From Streptomyces lincolnensis (GTDB lineage Bacteria > Actinomycetota > Actinomycetes > Streptomycetales > Streptomycetaceae), in contig NZ_CP016438.1 in NCBI RefSeq assembly GCF_001685355.1, forward strand, positions 124,001-188,000: 64,000 bases of DNA. Direction: 5' to 3'. Below the pieces are notes generated by a model. That model made no database searches, was not told the DNA's origin, and saw only the letters and a list, made by a program, of their open reading frames with translations. Positions 43,436 through 52,318 of this stretch are shown here, in pieces. A program made the position numbers and the translations under genes. Within the stretch, counting starts at the first letter, position 1. Each line of letters begins with the position of its first letter.

Positions 43436-44437
43436 TCACGGTCGGGCGTCGGCCTGCGGGCGGCGCCGTCCGCGGTGGAACGCCGCACCCGCGCAGGCCA
43501 CCAGGACCGCGGCTCCCGCCAGCGAGCCGGCCAGCGCGGTGAGCGGCGAGCCGCTCGTTGCCTTGCCGGCGGCGTTCACCGCGTCCACGTCCGGCGCCGC
43601 GGCGGCATGCGCCCCGTGCCCGGTGTGAGCCGCCGCTGCCTGGATGCCGGTGGACCCCGCCGCCTTCGCCGCCTTCGCCGCGATCGCGTCGGCCGTCGTC
43701 CGGCCACCGCCCAGACCCGTGACCTCGCCCTGACCGCCATCGAAGACGACGTCGGAGCAGGAGAAGAAGTTCTCCTGGCTGTCCGAACGGATCCACTGGA
43801 CGAAGAGCATGTGCGGACCGGACCGCGCAGGCAGCCGCAGGTCCCAGTAGTAGTGGCCGCCCACGCTACCCGGGCCACTCGTCTGCGGCGGGTCGGTGAC
43901 GGTCTGCAGATGCGTCAGGTGACCCCATGCCAGGGGAGTGGTGGGCGACCAGCCGTTCTTGGTGATGTACACCTCGAACTTGCCCGGGTGGTGTGCCCAG
44001 TTGCTGTAGTTGATCTGGATGTTCGAGCCCGAGGTGAGGTGCGTCTTCGGCCAGTCCGTGCGGGCCGCGTTGTAGGGGGAGAAGTTGTACGGGCTCCTGT
44101 CGCCGGCGCTGCAGAGCTTCCCGTCAGGGACGTAGCCCGCACTCCTGCCACCGGCGTTGGAGTCCAGCACGGCGAACCAGTTGTACAGCGGCGTGGTGCC
44201 GGCCTGCTGGACGGCGGCGCGACAAGCCGGGTTGGAGGGCATCTGGGTCGATCCGTTCTGGAGCAGGTCCAGGTAGCAGAGATACGTGCGCGAGCCGGGC
44301 CCCATGGCGACGCCGTGCGCCGCCGCCGGGGACGGCAGCGAGACCACGGCGAGGGCCAGTAACAGGGCTCCCAGCAGGGCGAATAAGCGGTGGAAGCGGA
44401 GCCGCTTCCAGCTCCGGCCGACGTGTCCGATGATCAT
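43436..44437 (-). CDS. AA10 lytic polysaccharide monooxygenase with C-terminal membrane anchor
   Basis: From ATG 44437 (333 residues): signal peptide ending SPAAA, so the mature protein starts with His41 (HGVAMGPGSRTYLC). The second copper ligand is His150 in SNWAHHPGKFEVY, and the axial Phe lies in ENFFSCSDVVFD. The sequence type (LYNWFAVLDSNAGGR, SAGDRSPYNFSPYN) resembles actinobacterial cellulose/chitin-active AA10 enzymes. After the catalytic domain (to about 245) come an Ala/Gly/His-rich linker, one TM helix (TALAGSLAGAAVLVACAGAA) and a basic tail, instead of a carbohydrate-binding module. The enzyme should sit tethered at the cell surface. Confidence 0.9.
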   Translation of the reverse strand: MIIGHVGRSWKRLRFHRLFALLGALLLALAVVSLPSPAAAHGVAMGPGSRTYLCYLDLLQNGSTQMPSNPACRAAVQQAGTTPLYNWFAVLDSNAGGRSAGYVPDGKLCSAGDRSPYNFSPYNAARTDWPKTHLTSGSNIQINYSNWAHHPGKFEVYITKNGWSPTTPLAWGHLTHLQTVTDPPQTSGPGSVGGHYYWDLRLPARSGPHMLFVQWIRSDSQENFFSCSDVVFDGGQGEVTGLGGGRTTADAIAAKAAKAAGSTGIQAAAAHTGHGAHAAAAPDVDAVNAAGKATSGSPLTALAGSLAGAAVLVACAGAAFHRGRRRPQADARP

Positions 44438-44714
44438 GTGGGGGATCTCCTCCGCGGTGATGCGGCACGGCGGGCAGCCGACCGGCATCAGCGCGCAGAC
44501 GTCAGGTCGGCCGAGCGGCGACTCACCCGCCGAACCGCCCGACTGTAGAAGTGCCGCGCACCCACCAAGGCGCCCGACCGGCCTGCGGCCGGATCGCCGT
44601 AAGGTGAATGGGAGCGCTCCCATACCATAGTGGCCAGCCGGACATCCGTGAATGCCCCCGTCGCATCCTCTTCTCCCCTGCCGAAGGCGGCCGGCTCGTA
44701 CGCTTCCTGCCTCC

Positions 44715-45061
44715 CGGAAGCGCACAGTACGAGTGGGTCCAGACCAGGGCGAGGAAGCCGCCGTAGACGGCCGAGGCGAGGGTGGCGGGTATGAAGGTCC
44801 CGTACACGGCGGCTTGCGGACCCTTGCCGCCGACCGCGATCAGGACGAATACGGCGGTGTAGATCCACACCACGGCGGGAGTCGGCGTCGGGGGCACAGG
44901 ATCAGCCGCACCACCCCGGCCACCAGCATGGCGGCGACCACGACGTGCCAGGTCAGCCGCCCAACCCGAGCAGGTGCCAACAACGATGACCAAACAGCGC
45001 CAACTATCGAGACCAGAGTGGAGCATCGAGCCTGCTCGGCGGACCCGCTGGTGTCATCCAC
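44715..45061 (-). pseudogene. Frameshifted small membrane protein
   Basis: ATG 45061 opens MDDTSGSAEQARCSTLVSIV with one membrane helix (HVVVAAMLVAGVVRLIL). Near 44890 the reading moves to another frame, which supplies two more helices (VVWIYTAVFVLIAVGG and FIPATLASAVYGGFLALVW). The combined layout is a plausible three-span protein, so a one-base indel has broken it. Confidence 0.5.
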
Positions 45062-45107
45062 CTCGACCAGTCACACTCACGCGGCTGTTCACATCTGTCC
45101 ATCCGGG

Positions 45108-45136
45108 CCGGGGCCGGGGCCGGGGCCGGGGCCGGG
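45108..45136. repeat. CCGGGG hexanucleotide repeat
   Basis: Nearly five consecutive CCGGGG units directly upstream (16 bp) of the small membrane-protein start at 45152. Repeats of this type can change length by slippage and would alter spacing in the 5' region. Confidence 0.8.
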
Positions 45137-45151
45137 TACAGCCTTTACGCC

Positions 45152-45283
45152 ATGAACGTCATCGAGAACGTCGCGTCTGGTCTCCTCGTCGCGCTGATCA
45201 TCTGGGGCACCCGCCGGGCGGGGCTCCACTGGCGCCGGCGGCGCCCTCGACGCGCACCGGACCACGAAGCCGCCGACATCTGA
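45152..45283 (+). CDS. Small single-span membrane protein
   Basis: Forty-three residues from ATG 45152: one N-terminal helix (VIENVASGLLVALIIWGTRR) then a basic, Arg-rich tail. The stop overlaps the ATG of the next frame (TGATG). Such a pair of a tiny membrane protein and a small helical regulator-like protein recurs in actinomycetes, but I cannot name a function. Confidence 0.5.
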   Translation: MNVIENVASGLLVALIIWGTRRAGLHWRRRRPRRAPDHEAADI

Positions 45284-45720
45284 TGCTCAACGCCCGTACG
45301 GCAGAGGAAGGACACCGTCACATGGGCCAGTCAGGGAAGATCAAGCGGCCGGAACTGCCGGACTCACGCAAGGCGCTGCGCGATCAAAACGTGGAACTGC
45401 ACAACCCGCACACGCGGGCAGGCTGCCCCACCACCCGGAACATCACCAAAAGCCTCGACGGCCGGTTCAGCACACGAACATCCACAACGCCCTCAGCAAG
45501 CCGGAGCTGCCCGGCTTCGACGTGGTCATGGCCGTCGCTGGTCAACTGGCGTACCGCGTACGTGACTGGGACCCGGGGCCGACCTCGAGGAGAGGCTGGA
45601 CAGATCCGATCAGCGGATTGCACGGCTCTGGCACGAGGCGCACGAGGCGCACGAGGCGCACGCGGAGGCTACTCGCGCCAACCAGGGCGAGCCGCCACCC
45701 ATGGCCGATGCCACCCGGGG
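45283..45720 (+). pseudogene. Frameshifted small helical protein
   Basis: Starts as MGQSGKIKRPELPDSRKALR and NITKSLDGRFS in one frame. It continues NIHNALSKPELPGFDVVMAV and AGQLAYRVRDWDPG in a second, and DLEERLDRSDQRIARLWHEA in a third. Together they resemble a DNA-binding-like protein with a short HEAHEAHEAH repeat (9-base unit CACGAGGCG three times near 45632-45658). At least two indels break it. Confidence 0.5.
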
Positions 45721-45969
45721 TCTGGCCGGGCGAGGCGTTGCCGGGCATGCACGTCGGGCCGGCACCGAGAGCGGTGCCGGCCCGACGTGTCGGCGGACGC
45801 GGGTCCAACGCGCCTGCCAGGGGTCCTGGAACGGGTTCGGGCTTGCGGCCCGTAGCCGTCAGGAGGACACCGGCGGACTTGCCGACGGTGTCGTGCTGTC
45901 GACCACCGTCTTGCTGAAGGGGCCTAGATGTATTGATCACGAGCGTTGTTAACGTCGGCCGGGCAGGCC

Positions 45970-46335
45970 CTAGACGTACACGTCGTACGTCTTGCAATAG
46001 TCCTCTCCGCAGCCCTTGATCTGGGCCCTGTCGAACGTGCCGCTGGGGCTGTTGAGGGTGATCTCGGTGTCGCTGTGACGCCATTGCCCCCACGCGTTGC
46101 CGTGGACGCGAAGCCACACGTGGCCTGCACAACGGCCGTCACGGCGCTTGACCGCGGCGACCTTTGTGGTCGTGAGACCTACCTGGTAGGTGGTACCGCA
46201 GGGCCGGGTGAACTTCCCGGAGCCATCGAGGAACTTGACGCCGGTGTCCGGACGGCCGGTGTCCGCGGATGCGGTGGCAGTGGCGAGCATGACGGCGGCT
46301 GCGGCTCCGAGAGCTGTGGTGATGCGCTTACGCAT
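45970..46335 (-). CDS. Small secreted protein with four cysteines
   Basis: The 121-residue product has a clear Sec signal (MRKRITTALGAAAAVMLATA, cut near ASA). The mature region of about 97 residues holds four Cys (PCGTTY, RCAGHV, GCGEDYCK) able to form two disulfides, plus beta-strand patterns (HVWLRVHGNAWGQWRHSDTE). It looks like a stable extracellular protein of unknown function. Intact, single gene; ATG 46335. Confidence 0.7.
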   Translation of the reverse strand: MRKRITTALGAAAAVMLATATASADTGRPDTGVKFLDGSGKFTRPCGTTYQVGLTTTKVAAVKRRDGRCAGHVWLRVHGNAWGQWRHSDTEITLNSPSGTFDRAQIKGCGEDYCKTYDVYV

Positions 46336-46460
46336 TACGGTTTCTCCCCCGATTTGTGGTGCGCGCGTTCGGCGCGGTCAGTCAACCGCGGCCAACGTAG
46401 TGGGTCTGCCGCTCACGGCGTACCTATAACTCTCCAGGGTGGGCGGAGGAGTACACAGTC

Positions 46461-46488
46461 GGCCCGGGACACCGCGGTGTCCCGGGCC
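46461..46488. terminator. 28-bp perfect palindrome followed by TTTAT
   Basis: The half-site GGCCCGGGACACCG and its exact complement form a hairpin with a short T-tail on the right, in a 400-bp stretch (46336-46742) where I see no gene. It looks like a plus-strand intrinsic terminator with no annotated gene upstream on that strand, so it may end an untranslated RNA or a lost gene. Confidence 0.6.
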
Positions 46489-46742
46489 TTTATGGTGGGT
46501 GGGGCGACAGGGCCAGCGCCGTCTCCCCCGCCCGGCCCGGCCCGGCCGTCCCACAATCGGCCCCCGTCAAGCCCTCTTCACCAGCACCCCCTCCGCTGGC
46601 GCCACGACCTTCGGCACCGCCGCGTCCAACTGCTCCCCCGCCCGGCCGGACATGCCGAGTGTGGTGGCCGTCTGGCCGACGCTGAACCGGACGCGGCGAC
46701 GGGGCACAGCTGCGCGCTGTCGGCGAACTGGACCTGGCCTTG

Positions 46743-47087
46743 TCAACGCTTGCGCGCGGACGGAGGCAGCGCCATGTCCATCAGGCGGTTGATGAGGTCC
46801 TGGCCGAGGCCGCTGTCCATGTGAAATGAGTGACGCAGTACGGCGCCGACTTGGGCCGGGTCGAGTTCGAGCCGGACGTGGGCCTCAAAGCAGATGGTTC
46901 CGAGGATGCTCGCGGTGCTGTCGGGGTGGTGCTGGATGTACCAGGTCAGCATCTTCACTGTGTCGGCGGGAAGATCAAAGAGAGTGATCTCCCCCTTCGG
47001 GGTCTGCTTGTTCCGTTCGACGTCTTCGGCGAGGTGGCCGATGACGGCGTCCACTAGTACTCCGCGGAGGGCGGAGCCTGGGGTCAT
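46743..47087 (-). CDS. Hypothetical protein
   Basis: From ATG 47087 (MTPGSALRG) a 114-residue soluble protein with gene-like codons. Its helices and strands include LVDAVIGHLAEDVERNK, LFDLPADTVKMLTWYIQHHP and QVGAVLRHSFHMDSGLGQDL. No family recognised. A longer frame to 47243 lacks typical codon bias in its first third. Confidence 0.5.
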   Translation of the reverse strand: MTPGSALRGVLVDAVIGHLAEDVERNKQTPKGEITLFDLPADTVKMLTWYIQHHPDSTASILGTICFEAHVRLELDPAQVGAVLRHSFHMDSGLGQDLINRLMDMALPPSARKR

Positions 47088-47316
47088 GAACGAGCATGGC
47101 TCTACATCGTGCTGACAACAGCCAGTGTCATCGTCGGTTCCAGCGTCAGCGGCTACTGCTATTGGATCCAGCGTGGCTCGACCAGGCTCGCGGAGCAGAG
47201 AGTTGCGGACATGTTCCGCTCGCCAGATCCATCGAATGATCAAACCGCTTTGTGAGTGCCTAGTGCTGTGACCGCGTAGGTTCGCCGGGTTGGTGGTCGT
47301 GGCGGTTGGATGTGCG

Positions 47317-48468
47317 GTGACGTCCGATCCGGCCGCTGGAGACGCGGTGGCTGAGCCTGTCCGTGTGCGCAGACTGACCGACCAGGAAGGTCAGCGGCTG
47401 CAGCAGATCGTGCGTCGTGGCAGCACGAGTTCGGTGCGATACCGGCGCGCGATGCTGCTGCTGGCCTCGGCCGGCGGGAACCGTGTGCCGGTGATCGCGC
47501 AACTGGTGCAGGCCGACGAGGACACCGTCCGGGACGTGATCCACCGGTTCAACGAGATCGGCCTGGCCTGCCTGGACCCTCAATGGGCGGGAGGCCGTCC
47601 CCGCCAACTCAGCCCTGACGACGAGGACTTCGTCATCCAAACGGCCACCACCCGACCCGCCAAGCTCGGCCAGCCCTTCACCCGCTGGTCGATCCGCAAA
47701 CTCGCCGCCTACCTGCGTAAAATCCACGGCCGGATCATCCGCATCGGCCGCGAAGCATTACGCTGCCTGCTCGCCCGCCGCGGCATCACCTTCCAGCGCA
47801 CCAAGACCTGGAAGGAATCACCAGACCCCGAGCGCGACACCAAACTCGACCGCATCGAGCACGTCCTGGACCGCTTCCCGGACCGCGTCTTTGCCTTCGA
47901 CGAGTTCGGCCCGCTCGGCATCCGCCCCATTGCGGGCTCTGGCTGGGCCGAGCAACGGCGTCCCGACCGGTTGCCCGCCACCTACCATCGCACCCACGGA
48001 GTCCGGTACTTCCACGGCTGCCACTCGGTCGGCGACGACCGCTTGTGGGGCGTCAACCGCCGCAAGAAGGGCGCCGCGAACACTCTCGCCGCGCTGAAAT
48101 CGATCCGCGCCGCACGGCCCGACGGCGCCCCGATCTACGTGATCATGGACAACCTGTCCGCCCACAAGGGCGCCGACATCCGGCGCTGGGCGAAGAAGCA
48201 CAAGGTCGAGTTGTGCTTCACCCCGACCTACGCCTCGTGGGCAAACCCGATCGAGGCACACTTTGGACCGCTGAGGCAGTTCACCATCGCCAACTCGAAA
48301 CACCACAACCACACCGTGCAGACCCGCGCCCTGCACGCCTACCTGCGCTGGCGCAACGCCAACGCCCGCCACCCCGACGTGCTCGCCGCCCAGCGCAAGG
48401 AACGCGCCCGCATCCGAAGCGAGAGAGGCATCCGCTGGGGAGGCCGACCTCTTCCAGCAGCAGCTTGA
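47317..48468 (+). CDS. IS630-family transposase
   Basis: The 383-residue protein has the IS630 layout. An N-terminal HTH region (VRRLTDQEGQRLQQIVRRGS, RYRRAMLLLASAGGNRVPVI) is followed by a DDE domain with Asp in FAFDEFGPLGIRP, Asp in YVIMDNLSAHKGADI and Glu in WANPIEAHFGPLRQF. It appears complete and uninterrupted. GTG 47317 is preferred; the frame is open to 47290. Terminal repeats could not be defined with certainty. It may be an active copy. Confidence 0.85.
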   Translation: MTSDPAAGDAVAEPVRVRRLTDQEGQRLQQIVRRGSTSSVRYRRAMLLLASAGGNRVPVIAQLVQADEDTVRDVIHRFNEIGLACLDPQWAGGRPRQLSPDDEDFVIQTATTRPAKLGQPFTRWSIRKLAAYLRKIHGRIIRIGREALRCLLARRGITFQRTKTWKESPDPERDTKLDRIEHVLDRFPDRVFAFDEFGPLGIRPIAGSGWAEQRRPDRLPATYHRTHGVRYFHGCHSVGDDRLWGVNRRKKGAANTLAALKSIRAARPDGAPIYVIMDNLSAHKGADIRRWAKKHKVELCFTPTYASWANPIEAHFGPLRQFTIANSKHHNHTVQTRALHAYLRWRNANARHPDVLAAQRKERARIRSERGIRWGGRPLPAAA

Positions 48469-49017
48469 TCAGACAGGAACTTCAAATATGACTTCGAGGC
48501 CGTCTTCCTCGTCCCATTGCTCTCCGACCTCCACAAAGCCAAACCCCGAAATCGTGGCCAGGGATGCGGCGTTGTCAGGACTGATCGTCACCCGCACGGT
48601 CCCGACTCGGGCTTCGGCAACGGCCCGATGCACCAACGCGGTCAGCATCGCCCTGGCGTAGCCCTGACGACGGTAGACGGGGACCACCGAGTAACCGAGC
48701 TCCACCATCCCCGCCTCATCTGGCGGCCCATGGAACCCGGCATACCCCACGACGGCACCTTCCGGCTCGGCCACCACAATCTCAGTGAGCCACCCCGTGT
48801 AACCCGGGTCCGAGGTCAGCTGATTGACCCGATACTGCCACACCCACTTTGCCGTGTCCGTGACGAAATACTCGGTGAGAGCGACACCTGCTTCGGCACT
48901 CGCGCGAGCCAGGTCGTCCTTCAGCAAGGCCCTCATGGTCGTGCTCGACAACTCAACAAATCGCACGGACTTCGGGCTCGTGGGTGCCGGGGTCCGGCGC
49001 TCGACTTTGTCTGTCAC
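48469..49017 (-). CDS. GNAT-family acetyltransferase
   Basis: From GTG 49017, 182 residues. GNAT hallmarks: EPEGAVVGYAGFHGPPDEAG, then VELGYSVVPVYRRQGYARAM (motif A, R-R-Q-G-Y-A), and VTISPDNAASLATISGFGFV, typical of RimJ/RimL-like N-acetyltransferases. The 3' end directly abuts the IS630 copy. Substrate unknown. Confidence 0.8.
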   Translation of the reverse strand: MTDKVERRTPAPTSPKSVRFVELSSTTMRALLKDDLARASAEAGVALTEYFVTDTAKWVWQYRVNQLTSDPGYTGWLTEIVVAEPEGAVVGYAGFHGPPDEAGMVELGYSVVPVYRRQGYARAMLTALVHRAVAEARVGTVRVTISPDNAASLATISGFGFVEVGEQWDEEDGLEVIFEVPV

Positions 49018-49232
49018 AGCTCGAATCGTCGTGGAGAGTCCAGGACGTGTCCAACTGTTTCCACAGGGACTGATGCATGCCCCGCCCAGATCGCGCCCCA
49101 TCCACTCGTCCCTACCTGCGCCCCGGTGAACCTTCCCGGTCAGAGCACTAGCTGTTCCGTTCACAGAGGTTGGTAACGATATAGCTCTGGTTGGCCCCCG
49201 TTGACATCCGTGGAGTCGGGTGGCGAGGAGGT

Positions 49233-50117
49233 TCAGGGCGTGGGCGCAGCTGGTGGCGTGTTGCGAACCCCGGCGGCGGCTCGGGCCAGTGCGGCGAGGG
49301 CCGATGAGTGGTGGCCAGTCGGCCATGCGCGCACGGTCGTGATGTCCGGGGCGTCGACGACGGGCACCGCGACATGGTCGGGCCACTGCCAGGCGCGGCT
49401 GGAGGCAGGGATGACGAGCAGGGTCTTGCCGAGCGCGACGAGCTGAGCGAGTTGTGACTGGGTGTGCACCTCTGGCCCGGGGCCGTCGGGGTAGGAGCCG
49501 TCGGGCCGGGGCCATCGGGCGATGGGAAGGTCCGGCACGTTGCCGACGTCCGCAAGGGTGAGCTGGGGACGTGCGGCGAGCGGGTGTCCCGACGGGAGGA
49601 GTGCGACTTGGCCTTCGGTGCAGAGGTCTTCGGTATCGAACCCGGCCAGGTCGTCGACCGGCCGGTGCATGAGGGCCACATCTGCGCGCCCGCTGCGCAG
49701 GAGCCGTGCCTGCTCGCCGACCTCGCACAGGACGACTTCGACCGGTGCAGTATCGGTGTCGGCTGCCGACGAGGCGAGGAGTCGTTGCAGCAGTTCGTGT
49801 GATGCGCCGGCTTTCGTCACCAGGACCAGTGGCCGCTGGAGATCCTCTGCCCGCCGGGTCCGGTGCGCGGCAGCCGCGACCGCATCGAGGGCTACCCGGG
49901 CTTCGCGCAGCAGGACACCGCCGGCGCCGGTGAGGGCCACCCCTCGTCGGTCCCGGTCCAGGAGCTGGACGCCGAGCCGACGTTCCAGCTGCCGGATGGC
50001 GCGCGACAGCGGCGGCTGCGCGATCCCGAGCCGCTGGGCCGCGCGCCCGAAGTGCAGCTCCTCGGCGACCGCAACGAAGTACCGCAGCTCACGGGTCTCC
50101 AGGTCGTCCATGCGCAT
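49233..50117 (-). CDS. LysR-family transcriptional regulator
   Basis: The 294-residue protein has an N-terminal winged HTH (LRYFVAVAEELHFGRAAQRL, AQPPLSRAIRQLERRLGVQL) and a periplasmic-binding-type effector domain. It is divergent from the SDR gene at 50199, and a near-perfect dyad lies between them, so it very probably regulates that gene and itself. A start at 50111 (MDDLETREL) is equally possible. Confidence 0.9.
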   Translation of the reverse strand: MRMDDLETRELRYFVAVAEELHFGRAAQRLGIAQPPLSRAIRQLERRLGVQLLDRDRRGVALTGAGGVLLREARVALDAVAAAAHRTRRAEDLQRPLVLVTKAGASHELLQRLLASSAADTDTAPVEVVLCEVGEQARLLRSGRADVALMHRPVDDLAGFDTEDLCTEGQVALLPSGHPLAARPQLTLADVGNVPDLPIARWPRPDGSYPDGPGPEVHTQSQLAQLVALGKTLLVIPASSRAWQWPDHVAVPVVDAPDITTVRAWPTGHHSSALAALARAAAGVRNTPPAAPTP

Positions 50118-50130
50118 ACCCTATCCACCT

Positions 50131-50153
50131 TGTGATACCCGCCGGGTATCACA
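50131..50153. promoter_or_regulatory. LysR-type operator dyad
   Basis: TGTGATACCCG (50131-50141), one central C, then CGGGTATCACA (50143-50153): perfect 11-bp arms containing the T-N11-A style core expected for LysR proteins, midway between the divergent regulator and SDR starts. A partial copy, GCATACCC, lies at 50114-50121 near the regulator start. Confidence 0.75.
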
Positions 50154-50198
50154 GCGTACTTGATCGATATTGGACGAAACGGACGCCGCGCGCGGAGC

Positions 50199-50924
50199 AT
50201 GGGCAGCGTGAACAACACCAAGACAGCGCTGGTCACCGGCGCGAACAAGGGAATCGGCTTCGCCATCGCTCAGGGTCTCGGAGCCCTTCACTTCACCGTC
50301 GCCGTGGGCGCACGTGACGACGCCCGACGCAAGGAGGCCGTGCAGCGGTTGCATGCCGCAGGCATAGATGCGTTCGGAGTCGCCCTCGATGTCACCTCCG
50401 ACGCCAGTGTCGCCGCAGCGGCGGCGAGCATCGAGAAGGAAGCCGGGCGACTCGACGTCCTCGTCAACAACGCAGGAATCTCCGGCCGGTTCGCGGACGG
50501 GGCGCAGGACCCCACGACCCTCGACCTCGACGCCCTGCGCACAGTCCTGGAAACGAACGTGTTCGGGGTTGTACGGGTGACGAACGCGATGCTCCCGCTG
50601 CTCAGCCGTGCCGCCTCGCCCCGGATCGTCAACATGTCCAGCAACATGGGCTCGCTGACGCTGCAGACCGGCCCAGTCATGGCCGCCTACGCACCCTCCA
50701 AGTCGATGCTCAACAGCGTCACAGCCCAGTACGCCCGCCGATTCGCTGACACGAACATCATCGTGAACGTGGCATGCCCCGGGTACGTCGCAACCGACTT
50801 CACCGGATTCGCCGGGGAACGAACACCCGAGCAGGGCGCCGCGATCGCCCTTCGCCTCGCCACCCTGCCCGACGACGGCCCCCGAGGCGGCTTCTTCGAC
50901 GACAAGGGAGCCGTCGCCTGGTAA
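50199..50924 (+). CDS. Short-chain dehydrogenase/reductase (SDR)
   Basis: The 241-residue classical SDR has the cofactor motif TALVTGANKGIGFAIAQGLG, the NNAG strand (VLVNNAGISGRF) and the catalytic set Ser in NMSSNMGS, Tyr in AAYAPSK and Lys four residues on. The C-terminal part includes NVACPGYVATDFTGF. GTG/ATG choices near 50160 lack a ribosome site; ATG 50199 is preferred. Probably induced through the divergent LysR regulator. Substrate unknown. Confidence 0.88.
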   Translation: MGSVNNTKTALVTGANKGIGFAIAQGLGALHFTVAVGARDDARRKEAVQRLHAAGIDAFGVALDVTSDASVAAAAASIEKEAGRLDVLVNNAGISGRFADGAQDPTTLDLDALRTVLETNVFGVVRVTNAMLPLLSRAASPRIVNMSSNMGSLTLQTGPVMAAYAPSKSMLNSVTAQYARRFADTNIIVNVACPGYVATDFTGFAGERTPEQGAAIALRLATLPDDGPRGGFFDDKGAVAW

Positions 50925-51136
50925 CCCTGCGCGCGAGAGCGCCGAGGTGGCAGTGGGCGCGCCACGCACCCGCCAGGAACTGGGGTGGACCCCACACCAC
51001 ACCGACATGCGCAGCGTGATCGGCGAGCCCCGCCTGAGAGATGGCGACCCGCGAACAGCGCACGCGTTCCGCGCGAGCCCACCCACGTTTTCACCACCTG
51101 CTACCGAACCTCACCACTTGCCGGCGCCCATCCAAC

Positions 51137-51172
51137 GGCCGGGTGCACGAGACATCACTCGTGCACCCGGCC
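51137..51172. terminator. 15-bp hairpin before the IS481 gene
   Basis: Perfect 15-bp arms (51137-51151 GGCCGGGTGCACGAG; 51158-51172) with a 6-base loop. It may terminate the SDR transcript 210 bp upstream. The rest of 50925-51203 holds no gene. Confidence 0.55.
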
Positions 51173-51203
51173 ATCGTCATCTTCCCAGCCAGAAAGACCC
51201 CAC

Positions 51204-52064
51204 ATGGTCCACCGCAACGCACCCCTGACCGAGACCGGCCGCCTGCGCCTGGCGCGGTGCGTCGTCGACGACCAATGGCCACTCCGTCGCGCGGCGGAAC
51301 GCTTCCAAGTCTCACCCGTCACAGCGAAACGGTGGGCCGACCGCTACCGCGAGCAGGGACCCGCCGGGATGACGGATCGCTCCAGCCGCCCGCACCTCAG
51401 CCCGCGTCAAACGCCGACCCGCACCGAGCGGCGCATCATGAAAGTCCGCGTCCTGCGCCGCTGGGGCCCAGCCCGCATCGCCTACCTGCTCGGCCTCAAT
51501 CCCTCCACCGTGCACCGAGTACTTATCCGATACCGGATCGCCCGGCTGTCGCACCTGGACCGCGCCACGGGCGGTGTCATCCGACGCTACGAGCAGGCCG
51601 CACCAGGCGACTTGATACATGTCGACATCAAGATGCTCGGCAACATCCCCAACGGCGGCGGCCATCAAGTGCTGGGCCGCCAGGCCGGTCGCAAGAACCG
51701 GATCGGCGGGGGCTACAGCTACCTCCACAACGCCGTCGACGATCATTCCCGCCTGGCCTAGAGCGAGATCCTCGCCGACGAGAAGAAGGAGACCGCCTCC
51801 GCGTTCTGGACCCGGGCGCAGAACTTCTTCGGCCAGGCCGGAATCACCGTCCAGCGCGTCCTGACCGACAACGGCTCCTTCTACCGCTCGCGCACCTGGG
51901 CCAACACGCTGGCCGACGCAGGGATCACCCACAAACGCACCCGCCCCTACCGCTCACAGATCAACGGGAAAGTCGAACGCTTCAACCGCACCCTCCTCGA
52001 CGAATGGGCCTACGCCAAGCCCTACCTCAGCGAGCGGGAACGCCGCGACGCGTACCCCGGCTGA
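51204..52064 (+). pseudogene. IS481-family transposase with an internal amber stop and lost end
   Basis: ATG 51204 starts a typical IS481 transposase: LARCVVDDQWPLRRAAERFQ and VSPVTAKRWADRYREQG, then DLIHVDIKMLGNIPNGGGHQ with the first Asp. TAG at 51759-51761 replaces the usual Tyr codon after DDHSRLA. The frame then continues with EILADEKKETASAFWTRAQN, LTDNGSFYRS (second Asp) and NGKVERFNRTLLDEWAY (Glu). After ERRDAYPG the usual final 40 residues are missing. One nonsense codon plus an end deletion make it inactive. Confidence 0.85.
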
Positions 52065-52318
52065 CCAGCGACGTCCACCGTCTCAACGACAACATCACCC
52101 GCCCCGGGCAGTGGAATCCGGCGCCCACCCGACGCGACAGCCGGGCCGCCGGCCTGCCCACCAACGGCTCCGGAAAGCGAAAGGGTCCACCGACTCCGTC
52201 GACGGGCCCTCGCGAAAGATCGAGGTTAGCGAGTCGTTTGGCGACAATTTCGGGAGTCTCGTTCGCTGCCCTGGCATGATCAACAGAAGTCAGTTTTGAT
52301 GTCAGGCTGGAGCCGCCG

